A stretch of DNA of 38,673 nucleotides from Candidatus Mailhella excrementigallinarum (lineage in GTDB: Bacteria; Desulfobacterota; Desulfovibrionia; Desulfovibrionales; Desulfovibrionaceae). The translations under genes were made by a program, and so were the position numbers. This document shows positions 8,752 through 17,002 of this stretch, in pieces. The stretch is taken from contig CALUUZ010000029.1 in assembly GCA_944324075.1 (NCBI GenBank), positions 1-38,673 of the forward strand, read 5' to 3'. The notes beneath the pieces were generated by a model that was not told the DNA's origin, made no database searches, and saw nothing but the letters and a program-made list of their open reading frames with translations. Each line of letters begins with the position of its first letter. Within the stretch, counting starts at the first letter, position 1.

Positions 8752-11451
8752 ATGAGCAATGAAATTAAAAAGGATCAGATTCCCACTGAACAGAACGGGA
8801 TGAATAACTCTTCTGCCATTCGGGATGCCGAAGAATTGTCGGATATTGAAAACGAAGCCGCGGCGAATGTCGTTCATGGCGGTTCCGGAGAAAAAACTGA
8901 AAACGGCATGGACAGCCTGACGCCTCGAGCTGAAGGAAAAAGCATGCGCCGTGCCGTGCGGCTCCGCAAGGCTTCACAGAGCCGTGACGGGGAAGAAGGG
9001 CAGGAAAAGAAAAGCCCCCGCAAGAACGCAGGGAGGCGCAAGTCTTCTCCTCAACCCCAGGACTCCGAGATTTCCATGAATTCACTGCTGGATGAGATTC
9101 CTTCCCGGATGCCTGTACTGCCTCTTCGAGACAATGTGGTATTCAACTCCATGATTGTCCCCCTTTATGAGGGCAGGGAAAAGGCAATTCTCGGCGTGGA
9201 TGCGGCGCTGTCGGAGAAGCGCTATATGTTGCTGTGTACACAGAAAGATCCAATGGTTGAAGACCCCGGGGAAACAGATCTGCACCCTGTGGGAACCGTG
9301 GTCGTGATTCTGCGTATGCTGCGCATGCCGGACGGACAGGTCAAGATTCTGGTACAGGGGCTGACGAGGGCCCGTCTTGAGGGCATCATCTCGAATGACC
9401 CTGTCCTGACGGGGCGTGTGAGCATCCTTGAGGAAGAGGCGTCATCCGTTCCCGAAATTCAGAGGGAAGCCATGATTCGTTCGGCACGTGAGCAGAGTGA
9501 AAAGATTCTTCATCTGCGCGGCATACCGACCGGTGATATCATGGGTGTCCTCATGGCGGTGGATGATCCGGGCAGACTCGCGGATTTGATTGCCGCCAAT
9601 ATGCGTCTGAAGGTGCGTGATGCGCTGATGTTGCTGGACTGTCTTGATCCTGTCAGGCGACTGCAGCTTGTGAACGAGCATCTGGCACGGGAAGTTGAAG
9701 TGGCTTCCATGCAGGCACATATTCAGAGTGTGGCCAAGGAAGGTATGGACAAGGCGCAGAAGGATTATTTTCTGCGGGAACAGATGAAGGCCATCCGGCG
9801 TGAACTGGGTGATAATGCGGATTTTGAAGAAGAGTTTGAAGAGCTGAAAGCCGCACTGGATAAAGCCGGTTTGCCGTCGGAAGCCCGCAGGGAGGCCGAC
9901 AAGCAGTTGAAACGTCTGGCTTCCATGCACGGTGATTCCGCTGAAGCCACGGTAGTGCGCACTTATCTTGACTGGCTTGCGGAACTGCCCTGGAAAAGGG
10001 CGTCAAGGGATCGTCTGGATATCGTCAAGGCCAAGGAACTTCTGGATGAGGATCACTTCGGTTTGGAGAAAGTCAAGGATCGTATTCTTGAATATCTCAG
10101 TGTCCGCAAGCTGAGTACGGATTCCAAGGGGCCCATTCTCTGCTTCGTCGGGCCTCCCGGTGTGGGCAAGACATCACTGGGGCGTTCCATTGCACGGGCA
10201 ATGGGCCGCAAGTTTCAGCGCATTTCACTGGGGGGCATGCGTGATGAGGCGGAGATACGGGGGCATCGGCGCACCTATATCGGCGCCATGCCCGGGCGCA
10301 TTATCCAGGCACTTAAACAGGCAGGAACGCGTAATCCGGTCATTGTGCTGGATGAGATTGACAAGCTGGGCAGTGATTTCCGGGGAGATCCCGCATCCGC
10401 CCTGCTGGAAGTGCTTGATCCGGAGCAGAATTCCCATTTCAGTGACCATTATCTGAATCTGGAATTTGATCTGTCCAAAGTATTGTTTATTTGCACGGCT
10501 AACCAGCTTGAAAGCATCCCCGGCCCCTTGCAGGATCGCCTGGAGATTATCAGTCTGCCCGGCTATACTGAACAGGAGAAACTGGCGATTGCAAAGAAAT
10601 ATCTGCTTCCGCGTCAGATTAAGGAAAATGGTCTGAAGAAAGACGATATCCGGCTGGCGGATACGGTCTTGGCGAAAATTATCCGTGACTACACGCGGGA
10701 AGCAGGGTTGCGCGCGCTGGAACGTGAAATGGGCAAACTGTGCCGGAAGCTCGCCCGGCGAAAGGCTGAAGGTGAAAAGGGACCGTTTGCGGTCAGCGCG
10801 GTGCAGCTTCCCAAAGTTCTGGGGATTCCCCGTTTTCAGGATGAGGACAAGGAGGAAAAACTTCTGCCGGGGGTCGCACTCGGACTCGCCTGGACGGCAG
10901 CCGGCGGAGAAGTCCTGCACATCGAAGCCTCCGTTATGAAAGGTAAAGGAGGACTGATGCTTACCGGACAGCTCGGAGACGTCATGAAAGAAAGCGCTCA
11001 GGCCGCTTTGTCCTATGCCCGTGCGCATGCGGGAGAACTGGGGATTGCCCCGGACTTCACGGAGACAAAGGATATTCATATCCATGTTCCGGCAGGAGCG
11101 ATTCCCAAGGATGGCCCTTCTGCCGGAGTAACCATGGTGTCCGCCCTTGTTTCCGCCCTGACGGAGCGTCCGCTGCGCAGCGATACCTGTATGACAGGAG
11201 AAATCACGCTCAGGGGAAGGGTGTTGCCGGTCGGTGGCATCAAGGAAAAAATTCTGGGGGCAGTCGCGCGCGGATTGAAGCGGGCTGTCATTCCCAGACA
11301 AAACAAAAAGGATCTTGATGATATCCCTGCTGAACTTCGCCGCAAGATAGATATTATAACGGTGGACAGCATTGATGCGTTATTGCCGCTTGTCATGACG
11401 GAAGAGCCGGGAAGCGGGAAAAAGCGAACCGGGCGCGGAAGCAGGAAATAG
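8752..11451 (+). CDS. lon: Lon ATP-dependent protease with extended N-terminus
   Basis: Cytoplasmic AAA+ protease degrading misfolded and regulatory proteins. GGAGG at 8741-8745 fixes the ATG at 8752, giving 899 residues, longer than the roughly 800 of most Lon proteins. The extra length is an N-terminal stretch of about 118 residues, rich in Glu, Lys, Arg, Ser and Asn and probably disordered. The conserved Lon N-domain begins at RMPVLPLRDNVVF near residue 119. The AAA+ module has Walker A GPPGVGKT at 467-474 and Walker B VLDEID ending at 537. The protease domain has the catalytic Ser790 in PKDGPSAG and Lys833 in GGIKEK. Twenty-six bases separate it from radC. Confidence 0.97.
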   Translation: MSNEIKKDQIPTEQNGMNNSSAIRDAEELSDIENEAAANVVHGGSGEKTENGMDSLTPRAEGKSMRRAVRLRKASQSRDGEEGQEKKSPRKNAGRRKSSPQPQDSEISMNSLLDEIPSRMPVLPLRDNVVFNSMIVPLYEGREKAILGVDAALSEKRYMLLCTQKDPMVEDPGETDLHPVGTVVVILRMLRMPDGQVKILVQGLTRARLEGIISNDPVLTGRVSILEEEASSVPEIQREAMIRSAREQSEKILHLRGIPTGDIMGVLMAVDDPGRLADLIAANMRLKVRDALMLLDCLDPVRRLQLVNEHLAREVEVASMQAHIQSVAKEGMDKAQKDYFLREQMKAIRRELGDNADFEEEFEELKAALDKAGLPSEARREADKQLKRLASMHGDSAEATVVRTYLDWLAELPWKRASRDRLDIVKAKELLDEDHFGLEKVKDRILEYLSVRKLSTDSKGPILCFVGPPGVGKTSLGRSIARAMGRKFQRISLGGMRDEAEIRGHRRTYIGAMPGRIIQALKQAGTRNPVIVLDEIDKLGSDFRGDPASALLEVLDPEQNSHFSDHYLNLEFDLSKVLFICTANQLESIPGPLQDRLEIISLPGYTEQEKLAIAKKYLLPRQIKENGLKKDDIRLADTVLAKIIRDYTREAGLRALEREMGKLCRKLARRKAEGEKGPFAVSAVQLPKVLGIPRFQDEDKEEKLLPGVALGLAWTAAGGEVLHIEASVMKGKGGLMLTGQLGDVMKESAQAALSYARAHAGELGIAPDFTETKDIHIHVPAGAIPKDGPSAGVTMVSALVSALTERPLRSDTCMTGEITLRGRVLPVGGIKEKILGAVARGLKRAVIPRQNKKDLDDIPAELRRKIDIITVDSIDALLPLVMTEEPGSGKKRTGRGSRK

Positions 11452-11510
11452 GGTCTGTTAAGACATAGCGGTGTCCGCAGACTCATGCGGGACATCGTGT
11501 ATCGGCATGG

Positions 11511-11540
11511 AAAAGGGGAAAGCCGCAGCTTTCCCCTTTT
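11511..11540. terminator. Bidirectional intrinsic terminator between lon and gpt
   Basis: A perfect 13-bp inverted repeat (11511-11523 with 11528-11540, loop CGCA) has an A-run on one side and a T-run on the other. It lies between the convergent lon (+) and gpt (-) genes, so it can terminate transcription from both sides. Confidence 0.9.
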
Positions 11541-11578
11541 CAGCTCTGTTTCAGCGAAGTGCAGGGAACACAGCGTTA

Positions 11579-12085
11579 TCAACAGGGCTCCAGGGGAGTC
11601 TTGTTTTTCAGATCTGCAATGGGCCTGGCATATTGGACTTCAGAATCCCAGGGAAACAGAATCCATGTATCCTGGCTCACTTCCGTCACAAAACTGTCCA
11701 CGAGAGGCTTTCCTGCCGGTTTGGCGTACATGGCGGCAAAGTGGGCCATAGGCAACATCTTCCGGACAGTCTGCAAGGTCTTGCCGGTATCCACCAGATC
11801 GTCGATGACCAGCATCCCCTGCCCGTCTCCGGTAATGGCTTTCAGCACGGTTTCCGTAGTGTTTTGTTCCTGCCAGTCGTAGGTGACCATGCATACCGTA
11901 TCAATCATGCGGATATTCAGTTCCCGGGCAATAATGGCCGCAGGCACAAGGCCACCTCGTGTAATGGCTGCAATGCTCTGAAATCTTCCCTGTTCAAGCA
12001 GACGCCAGGCAAGTGCCTTGGCGTCACGGTGCAGTTGATCCCATGTGACGGGGAATGTTTTGCGGTAACGTTCGGAAAAGCCCAT
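11579..12085 (-). CDS. gpt: Gpt-type xanthine/guanine phosphoribosyltransferase
   Basis: Transfers phosphoribose from PRPP to xanthine or guanine for purine salvage. The 168-residue protein matches the E. coli Gpt pattern: [17 protein letters not shown] at the start, [18 protein letters not shown], the PRPP loop [11 protein letters not shown], then [13 protein letters not shown] and [10 protein letters not shown]. The start at ATG 12085 is preferred over a TTG at 12109 because AAAGGGAG lies six bases upstream of the ATG. It follows mlaA on the same strand after 130 bases and may be read through from the mla operon, though no functional link is evident. Substrate preference cannot be read from the sequence. 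Confidence 0.92.
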   Translation of the reverse strand: MGFSERYRKTFPVTWDQLHRDAKALAWRLLEQGRFQSIAAITRGGLVPAAIIARELNIRMIDTVCMVTYDWQEQNTTETVLKAITGDGQGMLVIDDLVDTGKTLQTVRKMLPMAHFAAMYAKPAGKPLVDSFVTEVSQDTWILFPWDSEVQYARPIADLKNKTPLEPC

Positions 12086-12156
12086 AACTTGCTCCCTTTG
12101 CTCCGTCAACTTCCTGTGACATAGCCTTTACTTTGAATTTGCTCATGGAGTTCAGC

Positions 12157-12181
12157 GGAGCAAAACACCATTTTGTGCTCC
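12157..12181 (-). other. Imperfect hairpin between mlaA and gpt
   Basis: GGAGCAAAA (12157-12165) can pair with TTTTGTGCTCC (12171-12181) with a two-base bulge. On the minus strand it lies downstream of mlaA and upstream of gpt. It could be a weak terminator or message-end stabiliser; there is no clean T-tract. Confidence 0.35.
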
Positions 12182-12215
12182 CCATCCGTCAGTACAGCCG
12201 TAAGAACCCTTGAAG

Positions 12216-13046
12216 TCAATTCGCTCTGAGTGAACCTTGCGAAAACCGCATGCTGAATCCCGTCTGGCGTTCTTTACGCTGGGTTTCCGAGGTTCGACTC
12301 AGGCTCATCCATGCGTTGCGGACAGCCGAATACGGTTCCAGTGACGTATCTGTCAGTTGCCTATATGCTTTGAATGTGTTCCCAAAATCGTTGAACATCA
12401 GCTCCGCAGTAACGGGAACGGAAACTTGCCAGTCCATGCAGTAGGTCTGCGGCGCAAGGAAGACATCCGTCAGGTCTCCTGCACTTCCGCGCAGAGTGTA
12501 CGGCCCGAAGAAGGGCCAGACAACAAAGGGACCTTCGGGGACGCCCCATGTGCCCAGTGTATGGGAAAATGTGGCGAACTGCGGATAGTAGGGATACAGG
12601 GGCCTGCTCTGTGAGGCTACGTCAGCAAACCCCAGGCTTGTGCAGCTGTTGATGATGAATCGTCCTATTTCCACCCCTGCCTGTGCGAATTCTCCCTGGA
12701 GAAGATGGTTAACAAAGCGGACAGGGGCCTTGAGATTTTCTCGGAAATGGGAAATTCCTCCCCGGACTTTTTCCGGTACGATATGGGAATATCCCCGATA
12801 TGCCGGGTCCAGAACATGGCGCATGAGCGTGTCATTGAAGCCGAACCATACTCTGTTCCATGATTCGAAAGGATCAGCCGTACCGGCATCATCGTCATCA
12901 TAGTCGTCGAAGTCGGGTTCCGCATCGACCGCGCTCTGGCTGGTTTCGACGGTGGTGGGGAGTGTGTCCTGGCGGCTCGCGCAGGCTCCAAGAGACAGGA
13001 ACAGGCCAAGAAGGAGAACGCGAAGAAGATTGGCGCGGAACGGCAT
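12216..13046 (-). CDS. mlaA: MlaA (VacJ) outer-membrane phospholipid-removal lipoprotein
   Basis: Outer-membrane component of the Mla system; it extracts mislocalised phospholipids from the outer leaflet and passes them to periplasmic MlaC. The 276-residue precursor has a signal ending in lipobox LGAC with the cysteine at residue 22, then an acidic linker (DFDDYDDDDAG). The VacJ domain follows, with DPFESWNRVWFGFNDTL, FRENLKAPVRFVNHLLQG, IGRFIINSCTSLGFADVA and GTWGVPEGPFVVWPFFGP. GGAG six bases upstream of the ATG supports the start. It is the last gene of the mla operon here, 12 bases after mlaC; in E. coli mlaA is separate. Confidence 0.95.
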   Translation of the reverse strand: MPFRANLLRVLLLGLFLSLGACASRQDTLPTTVETSQSAVDAEPDFDDYDDDDAGTADPFESWNRVWFGFNDTLMRHVLDPAYRGYSHIVPEKVRGGISHFRENLKAPVRFVNHLLQGEFAQAGVEIGRFIINSCTSLGFADVASQSRPLYPYYPQFATFSHTLGTWGVPEGPFVVWPFFGPYTLRGSAGDLTDVFLAPQTYCMDWQVSVPVTAELMFNDFGNTFKAYRQLTDTSLEPYSAVRNAWMSLSRTSETQRKERQTGFSMRFSQGSLRAN

Positions 13047-13058
13047 GAGGAACTCCGA

Positions 13059-13685
13059 CTATTTTTGCTTCGGTTGATTTTTCACTTCCTCTGCCTTGGC
13101 GGAAATTCTGCTGATCAGCTCATCCGGATTTCCCTTGGCCAGCAGATCGCGGAATTGATCCCGGTAGTTCTTGATCATGCTGATGCCCTCAATGAGCACG
13201 TCATAGACAACCCACCTGCCGTTCTTGACCAGCATGCGGAAAGCGACGGGATGCACGGCGTCCTTGCCGAGGAAATTCATTCTTACCTCCGATCTCGTTC
13301 CGTTGTTGCCGCTGATTTCGCCGGTGAATTCCACCTTTTCACCACTGTAGGAATCCAGCGTGTCAATATAAGTATTGCGCAGCAGGGTGGTAAATGCTTC
13401 CTGAAAACGCTTCTTTTGATCAGGTGTGAAATTGCGCCAGTTCGGCCCCACGGTGCGGGAGGAAAACTCGTCGAAATCGAAAAGGCCAAGCATGGCGTTT
13501 TCGATTTTTTTCCTCTGTGCTTCCTTGGTGGCGGGATTATGGAACGCAGGGTCCTGCAGCAGAGCAAGTATCTGATCCGCGCCTCTGCGCGCGGCATCAG
13601 TAGCGCTTTCCATTGTGCCGGAAGCCGGGCGGACGGAAGAACAGAACAGACACAAAAAGACCATGAAGGCGATAATGCGGCGCAT
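13059..13685 (-). CDS. mlaC: MlaC periplasmic phospholipid-binding protein
   Basis: Periplasmic shuttle of the Mla pathway, carrying phospholipid between MlaA in the outer membrane and the MlaFEDB complex in the inner membrane. The 208-residue precursor has a cleavable-looking signal peptide (MRRIIAFMVFLCLFCSS). The body carries family traits: MLGLFDFDEFSSRTVGPNWR, TPDQKKRFQEAFTTLLRNTYID, and KNGRWVVYDVLIEGISMIKNYRDQF. It starts in a TGATG overlap with the mlaD stop, with GGAG seven bases upstream, which indicates coupled translation. Confidence 0.94.
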   Translation of the reverse strand: MRRIIAFMVFLCLFCSSVRPASGTMESATDAARRGADQILALLQDPAFHNPATKEAQRKKIENAMLGLFDFDEFSSRTVGPNWRNFTPDQKKRFQEAFTTLLRNTYIDTLDSYSGEKVEFTGEISGNNGTRSEVRMNFLGKDAVHPVAFRMLVKNGRWVVYDVLIEGISMIKNYRDQFRDLLAKGNPDELISRISAKAEEVKNQPKQK

Positions 13686-14131
13686 CAGTTTACTCCTCCA
13701 AAAACCATTTTTCCAATCAGAGCTTCGAGATCCAGCGTCGGCTCGGTATCTGTGATCAGGCTTCCCTGCTTGAGCATTTCACTCGAGCCGCCGGGAGCCA
13801 TGGAAATATACTTGTCACCAATGAGACCGCTTGTTTTGACTGAAGCCATGCTGTCGTCACTCAGCTTTACGTCATCATTGAGCCGAAGATCCACATCCGC
13901 GGAATAGGTGGCAGGGTCGAGCCGGATGGCGGAAACCCGGCCTATGGGGACTCCCGCGATTTCGACATTTGCTCCAACCCTCAGTCCCGCGACGGACGAA
14001 AATCTGGCCGTCACAACATAGCCGTCCGAACTGAACACTTCCATGCGTCCCAGTTTGATGGTCAGATAGGCCACACAAAGCAGTCCGATAAGGACAAATA
14101 CTCCCACCAGGGATTCTTTGGTGAACGACAT
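13685..14131 (-). CDS. mlaD: MlaD, MCE-domain substrate-binding subunit
   Basis: Inner-membrane-anchored MCE protein; family members form a hexameric ring on the periplasmic face of the MlaFE transporter with a hydrophobic pore for lipid. The 148-residue protein has one N-terminal membrane helix (about residues 9-25, LVGVFVLIGLLCVAYLTIKL) and a single MCE domain, with VTARFSSVAGLRVGANVEIAG and ISMAPGGSSEML. Length and layout match MlaD. An AAGGA ribosome binding site precedes the ATG at 14131. It lies between mlaF and mlaC. Confidence 0.95.
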   Translation of the reverse strand: MSFTKESLVGVFVLIGLLCVAYLTIKLGRMEVFSSDGYVVTARFSSVAGLRVGANVEIAGVPIGRVSAIRLDPATYSADVDLRLNDDVKLSDDSMASVKTSGLIGDKYISMAPGGSSEMLKQGSLITDTEPTLDLEALIGKMVFGGVN

Positions 14132-14161
14132 GATATACCTTCCTTTGTTCTGGCGAAGGGG

Positions 14162-14992
14162 CTACTGGTTCAGCCATTCCGCAAGAGCCGCGCGTACCGA
14201 TTCATCCAGAGGGGGCGCGGTCATGCGGCGCTCTTCCTGAGCTTCGCGGTCGAGAAAACTTCGGAGATAAGGGTCTGGGCTGGCGTAAAGTTCTTCTTTT
14301 GAACCGGAAAACGCCGCTCTGCCGTCTCCGATGACGAGAACATGATCTGCAATATGACGCACGCTGCCGAGATCATGGGTAATGACTACAGTAGTCATGC
14401 TCGGATAATGCTTTTTCATGTCAAGCAGCAGTTGATCCATCTGGGCCGACGTGATGGGATCGAGCCCCGAGGTCGGTTCATCGCAAAAAAGCAGCGGAGG
14501 CTCGGTGACAATGGCCCGGGCCAGCCCGGCACGCTTGCGCATGCCGCCGGACAACTCGCTGGGATAGAAATCGGCGAACTGTTCAAGGCCCACCAGTTCA
14601 AGCGTACGCAGTGCCGCATTGCGCAGAACCTTGCGGGACAGCTTCGTGTGTTCGGTAAGCGGCAGGGCGACATTTTCCGCCAGTGTCAGCGCACCGAGCA
14701 GTGCGCCATCCTGGAAAAGAACTCCGAATCTCCGTCGGATTCTGCGGAACTGTGAAGGCGTCAGTGAGAAAATATCCCTGCCCCCCATGAAAATCCTGCC
14801 GGAAAAAGGCGGTGTCAGCCCCAGCAGGATACGGAGCAGGGTCGTTTTGCCGCCACCGGATTCTCCGAGGATGGCAGTAATGGCGCCTCCCGGAAATGTG
14901 GCGTCCATACCCTTAATGATGCGGCGTGAACCGTAGCCGCCTTCGAGGCGTTCAATGCGTATATCCCATGCGGCATCTTTGGCTGGATTCAT
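14162..14992 (-). CDS. mlaF: MlaF ABC transporter ATPase
   Basis: ATPase powering lipid transport by the Mla complex. The 276-residue protein has Walker A GESGGGKT (43-50), the ABC signature LSGGMRKRAGLARAI and Walker B LLFCDEPTSGLDP, followed by the conserved His in VVITHDLGSVR. The start ATG 14992 is chosen because a TGAGG lies five bases upstream and because it begins seven bases after the mlaE stop; a start at 15025 would overlap mlaE. The C-terminal 30 residues (EAQEERRMTAPPLDESVRAALAEWL) extend beyond the nucleotide-binding domain. Confidence 0.95.
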   Translation of the reverse strand: MNPAKDAAWDIRIERLEGGYGSRRIIKGMDATFPGGAITAILGESGGGKTTLLRILLGLTPPFSGRIFMGGRDIFSLTPSQFRRIRRRFGVLFQDGALLGALTLAENVALPLTEHTKLSRKVLRNAALRTLELVGLEQFADFYPSELSGGMRKRAGLARAIVTEPPLLFCDEPTSGLDPITSAQMDQLLLDMKKHYPSMTTVVITHDLGSVRHIADHVLVIGDGRAAFSGSKEELYASPDPYLRSFLDREAQEERRMTAPPLDESVRAALAEWLNQ

Positions 14993-14999
14993 GATTGCC

Positions 15000-15794
15000 T
15001 CACAGCAGGAAGGATGTGAGCACATAGTCGCTCATAAGAATCAGCACGCAACTGACCACGACAGCGGAAGTCGTGGCATTGCCCACGGCTTCCGGTCCCT
15101 TGCCGTCGCTGCGCCGGTGGGCGTTATACCCCTGGTAACAGCATACGGTGATGACGATGACAGCGAAAACTACAGCCTTGAGGAAGCTGCCGCTCACGTC
15201 GCTCATGGTCACGCTTGACTCAATGCCTGAAAAATAGCGCCCTTCATTCAAACCCAGCAAAACGCAGGCCGAAAGATACCCTCCGAAAATGCCGATGACA
15301 TTAAATATGGCAGTCAGCAGCGGGAACGCTGCAAGTGAGGCCAGCAGACGAGGGGTTACCAGATAGCCTACAGGAGAAATATCCATGACTGCAAGAGCGT
15401 CGATCTGGTCGGAGATCCGCATGACGCCTATTTCTGCCGTCATGGCAGAACCGGCACGGGCTGTCACCATGACAGCCGTCAGCACCGGAGCCATCTCCCG
15501 GATCAGGGTCAGCGAGAGCAGGGAGCCGAGCATCCCTTGAGCCCCGAACATGGACATGGCGTAAAATGCCTGAAGGCCAAGGACCAGGCCGGTAAAAATA
15601 CCAATCAGCAAAATGACAAACATCGACTGAGCGCCGATGGTGTATATCTGCCTGACGACCTTCCCCGGAAGACGGTGAGTGAAAAATGACTGCCTGAAGG
15701 CGTCCAGAAGAAAGAGCGCCATTTCACCGAATCTGTTCAGACCCGAAAGAAGTGGTGCGGCAAGGTCCTGCAAGGTAAGCGATGTTTTTTTCAT
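15000..15794 (-). CDS. mlaE: MlaE permease of the Mla lipid transporter
   Basis: Inner-membrane permease partner of MlaF. The 264-residue protein has several hydrophobic helices and the family segments QSMFVILLIGIFTGLVLGLQ, LIREMAPVLTAVMVTARAGSAMTAEIG and MRISDQIDALAVMDISPVGYLVTPR. ATG 15794 is preferred because AAGGA lies eight bases upstream; an in-frame ATG at 15821 has no convincing ribosome binding site. It is the first gene of the operon order mlaE-F-D-C-A. No STAS-domain MlaB gene is visible in the operon. Confidence 0.95.
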   Translation of the reverse strand: MKKTSLTLQDLAAPLLSGLNRFGEMALFLLDAFRQSFFTHRLPGKVVRQIYTIGAQSMFVILLIGIFTGLVLGLQAFYAMSMFGAQGMLGSLLSLTLIREMAPVLTAVMVTARAGSAMTAEIGVMRISDQIDALAVMDISPVGYLVTPRLLASLAAFPLLTAIFNVIGIFGGYLSACVLLGLNEGRYFSGIESSVTMSDVSGSFLKAVVFAVIVITVCCYQGYNAHRRSDGKGPEAVGNATTSAVVVSCVLILMSDYVLTSFLL

Positions 15795-16000
15795 GACGAT
15801 TTTCCTTGTGGTATCTAGCATTTCTCTTTGCGTTTGGCAATGAATGCCGTCCTGGGCCTGATGCAGAAGAGGGTTTTGGAGGAAAGACTCCTGATTCCGC
15901 TTGCGAGAGGCTCCGGCATGAGCTAAGTTTTCTCGGCCATATGATGGAGTGGTGGAAAGTTTGTTCCGCCAGAACGGTTTCAGATGCCTGCGAGGTTGCC

Positions 16001-16249
16001 ATGTGTCTTGCCATTCCCGTCCGGGTCACCGAATGTCTGCCCGACAGCAAGGCAAAAGTTCGGGTTGGAGAAGGAGAAACCTATATGGAGGTTTCCACCT
16101 TGCTGTTGCCGGAAAATGTTCATGTGGGAGACTATCTCATTGTACATGCCGGTTTCGCGTTGCGAGTGCTGGAACCGCGGGAGGCTGAGGAGTCTCTGAA
16201 GCTGTTCAGGCAGATTGCCGAGCAGGACGGCCTGAGCGTCAATTTCTGA
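16001..16249 (+). CDS. hypC: HypC/HybG-type hydrogenase maturation chaperone
   Basis: Small chaperone that, with HypD, handles the Fe(CN)2CO unit during [NiFe]-hydrogenase assembly. The 82-residue protein starts MCLAIPVRV with the essential cysteine at residue 2, which fixes the ATG at 16001 even though the frame is open further upstream; GAGG lies six bases before it. The VHVGDYLIVHAGFALRVL segment and the C-terminal helix match the family. No other hyp or hydrogenase genes are nearby, so the gene is isolated here. It probably forms a two-gene unit with the following membrane-protein gene, 14 bases on. Confidence 0.94.
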   Translation: MCLAIPVRVTECLPDSKAKVRVGEGETYMEVSTLLLPENVHVGDYLIVHAGFALRVLEPREAEESLKLFRQIAEQDGLSVNF

Positions 16250-16263
16250 AGGTTGGGGGATAT

Positions 16264-16866
16264 ATGGACGGTGTGATCAGCGAGTTGTTCAGTACCACTT
16301 TGCGTCTTTTTGCACTGATGACGCCGCCCGCCGTGCTGAGCGCGTTCCTGAGCGGCACAAAGAACTATAGTGCCGGACAAAAGCGGAGAACAGCCCTGAG
16401 TACGGGAAGTGCCGTTTTTATCATTGCTCTGGTGCTTTACTTTTTTGGAGACTCCATTTTCGGAGCATTCGGCTTCACGCTTGATGCTTTCCGCATCGGC
16501 TCAGGTACGCTTCTTTTTCTGACTGCCGTATCTTTAATGAATGAAACTGCTGATCATCCTTCCATGCCAATCGACGCAGACATCAGTGTTGTACCTCTGG
16601 CCATTCCCCTGTGCATGGGACCGGCGTCCATTGGTACGGTGATGGTAATGGGTGCATCGGCCGTTACACTGAAGAGTCGTCTTATCGGGGCGTGTTCGCT
16701 GCTTATTGCCTCACTGGGGGTGATAGCGCTCCTTCTCATGGCTGAACGGGTGGAAAAACTGCTGCACAGAACAGGGATAGCTGTTCTTTCCAAGCTGACG
16801 GGGCTGTTGCTGGCTGCTATTGCCGCACAGGTCATCTTCACAGGAATTCGTTCTTTTCTCCAGTAA
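16264..16866 (+). CDS. MarC family integral membrane protein
   Basis: Member of the MarC/UPF0056 family of multi-helix inner-membrane proteins. Function is not established; an earlier link to antibiotic resistance in E. coli was not confirmed, and some archaeal members are described as amino-acid transporters. The 200-residue protein has about six hydrophobic stretches. The family-typical segments are LFALMTPPAVLSAFLSGT near the start, FRIGSGTLLFLTAVSLMNE in the middle, and VVPLAIPLCMGPASIGTVMV. It lies 14 bases after hypC. Family call is good; role unknown. Confidence 0.85.
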   Translation: MDGVISELFSTTLRLFALMTPPAVLSAFLSGTKNYSAGQKRRTALSTGSAVFIIALVLYFFGDSIFGAFGFTLDAFRIGSGTLLFLTAVSLMNETADHPSMPIDADISVVPLAIPLCMGPASIGTVMVMGASAVTLKSRLIGACSLLIASLGVIALLLMAERVEKLLHRTGIAVLSKLTGLLLAAIAAQVIFTGIRSFLQ

Positions 16867-16887
16867 GTTGTTTTTTCTGCAATTCCG

Positions 16888-16917
16888 CAGGGAAACGCTG
16901 ATTAACGCGTTTCCCTG
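16888..16917. terminator. Candidate terminator hairpin after the marC-like gene
   Basis: Perfect 11-bp stem (16888-16898 with 16907-16917) around an 8-base loop, 22 bases after the stop. The flanks lack a clear T-tract, so termination efficiency is uncertain. Confidence 0.5.
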
Positions 16918-16945
16918 ACTTGTTCAGAAAACTGAAGAAACAAGC

Positions 16946-16983
16946 TTGAGAAAGCCGTTTCCCAAAGGGTGCGGCTTTCTCAA
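16946..16983 (-). terminator. Candidate terminator of the dsbD operon
   Basis: Perfect 12-bp inverted repeat (16946-16957 with 16972-16983); the loop contains CCC-AAA-GGG that can pair further. It lies 19 bases downstream of the minus-strand acidic-protein gene, and the minus-strand sequence after it is T-rich (GCTTGTTTCTTCAGTTTT). Confidence 0.65.
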
Positions 16984-17002
16984 ACCGATACCGGGAATAT
17001 GT

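Noticed and set aside
15806-16000. N-terminally extended HypC starting upstream
   Set aside because: The extension is unlike HypC, the essential cysteine must be residue 2, and a good ribosome binding site precedes the internal ATG.
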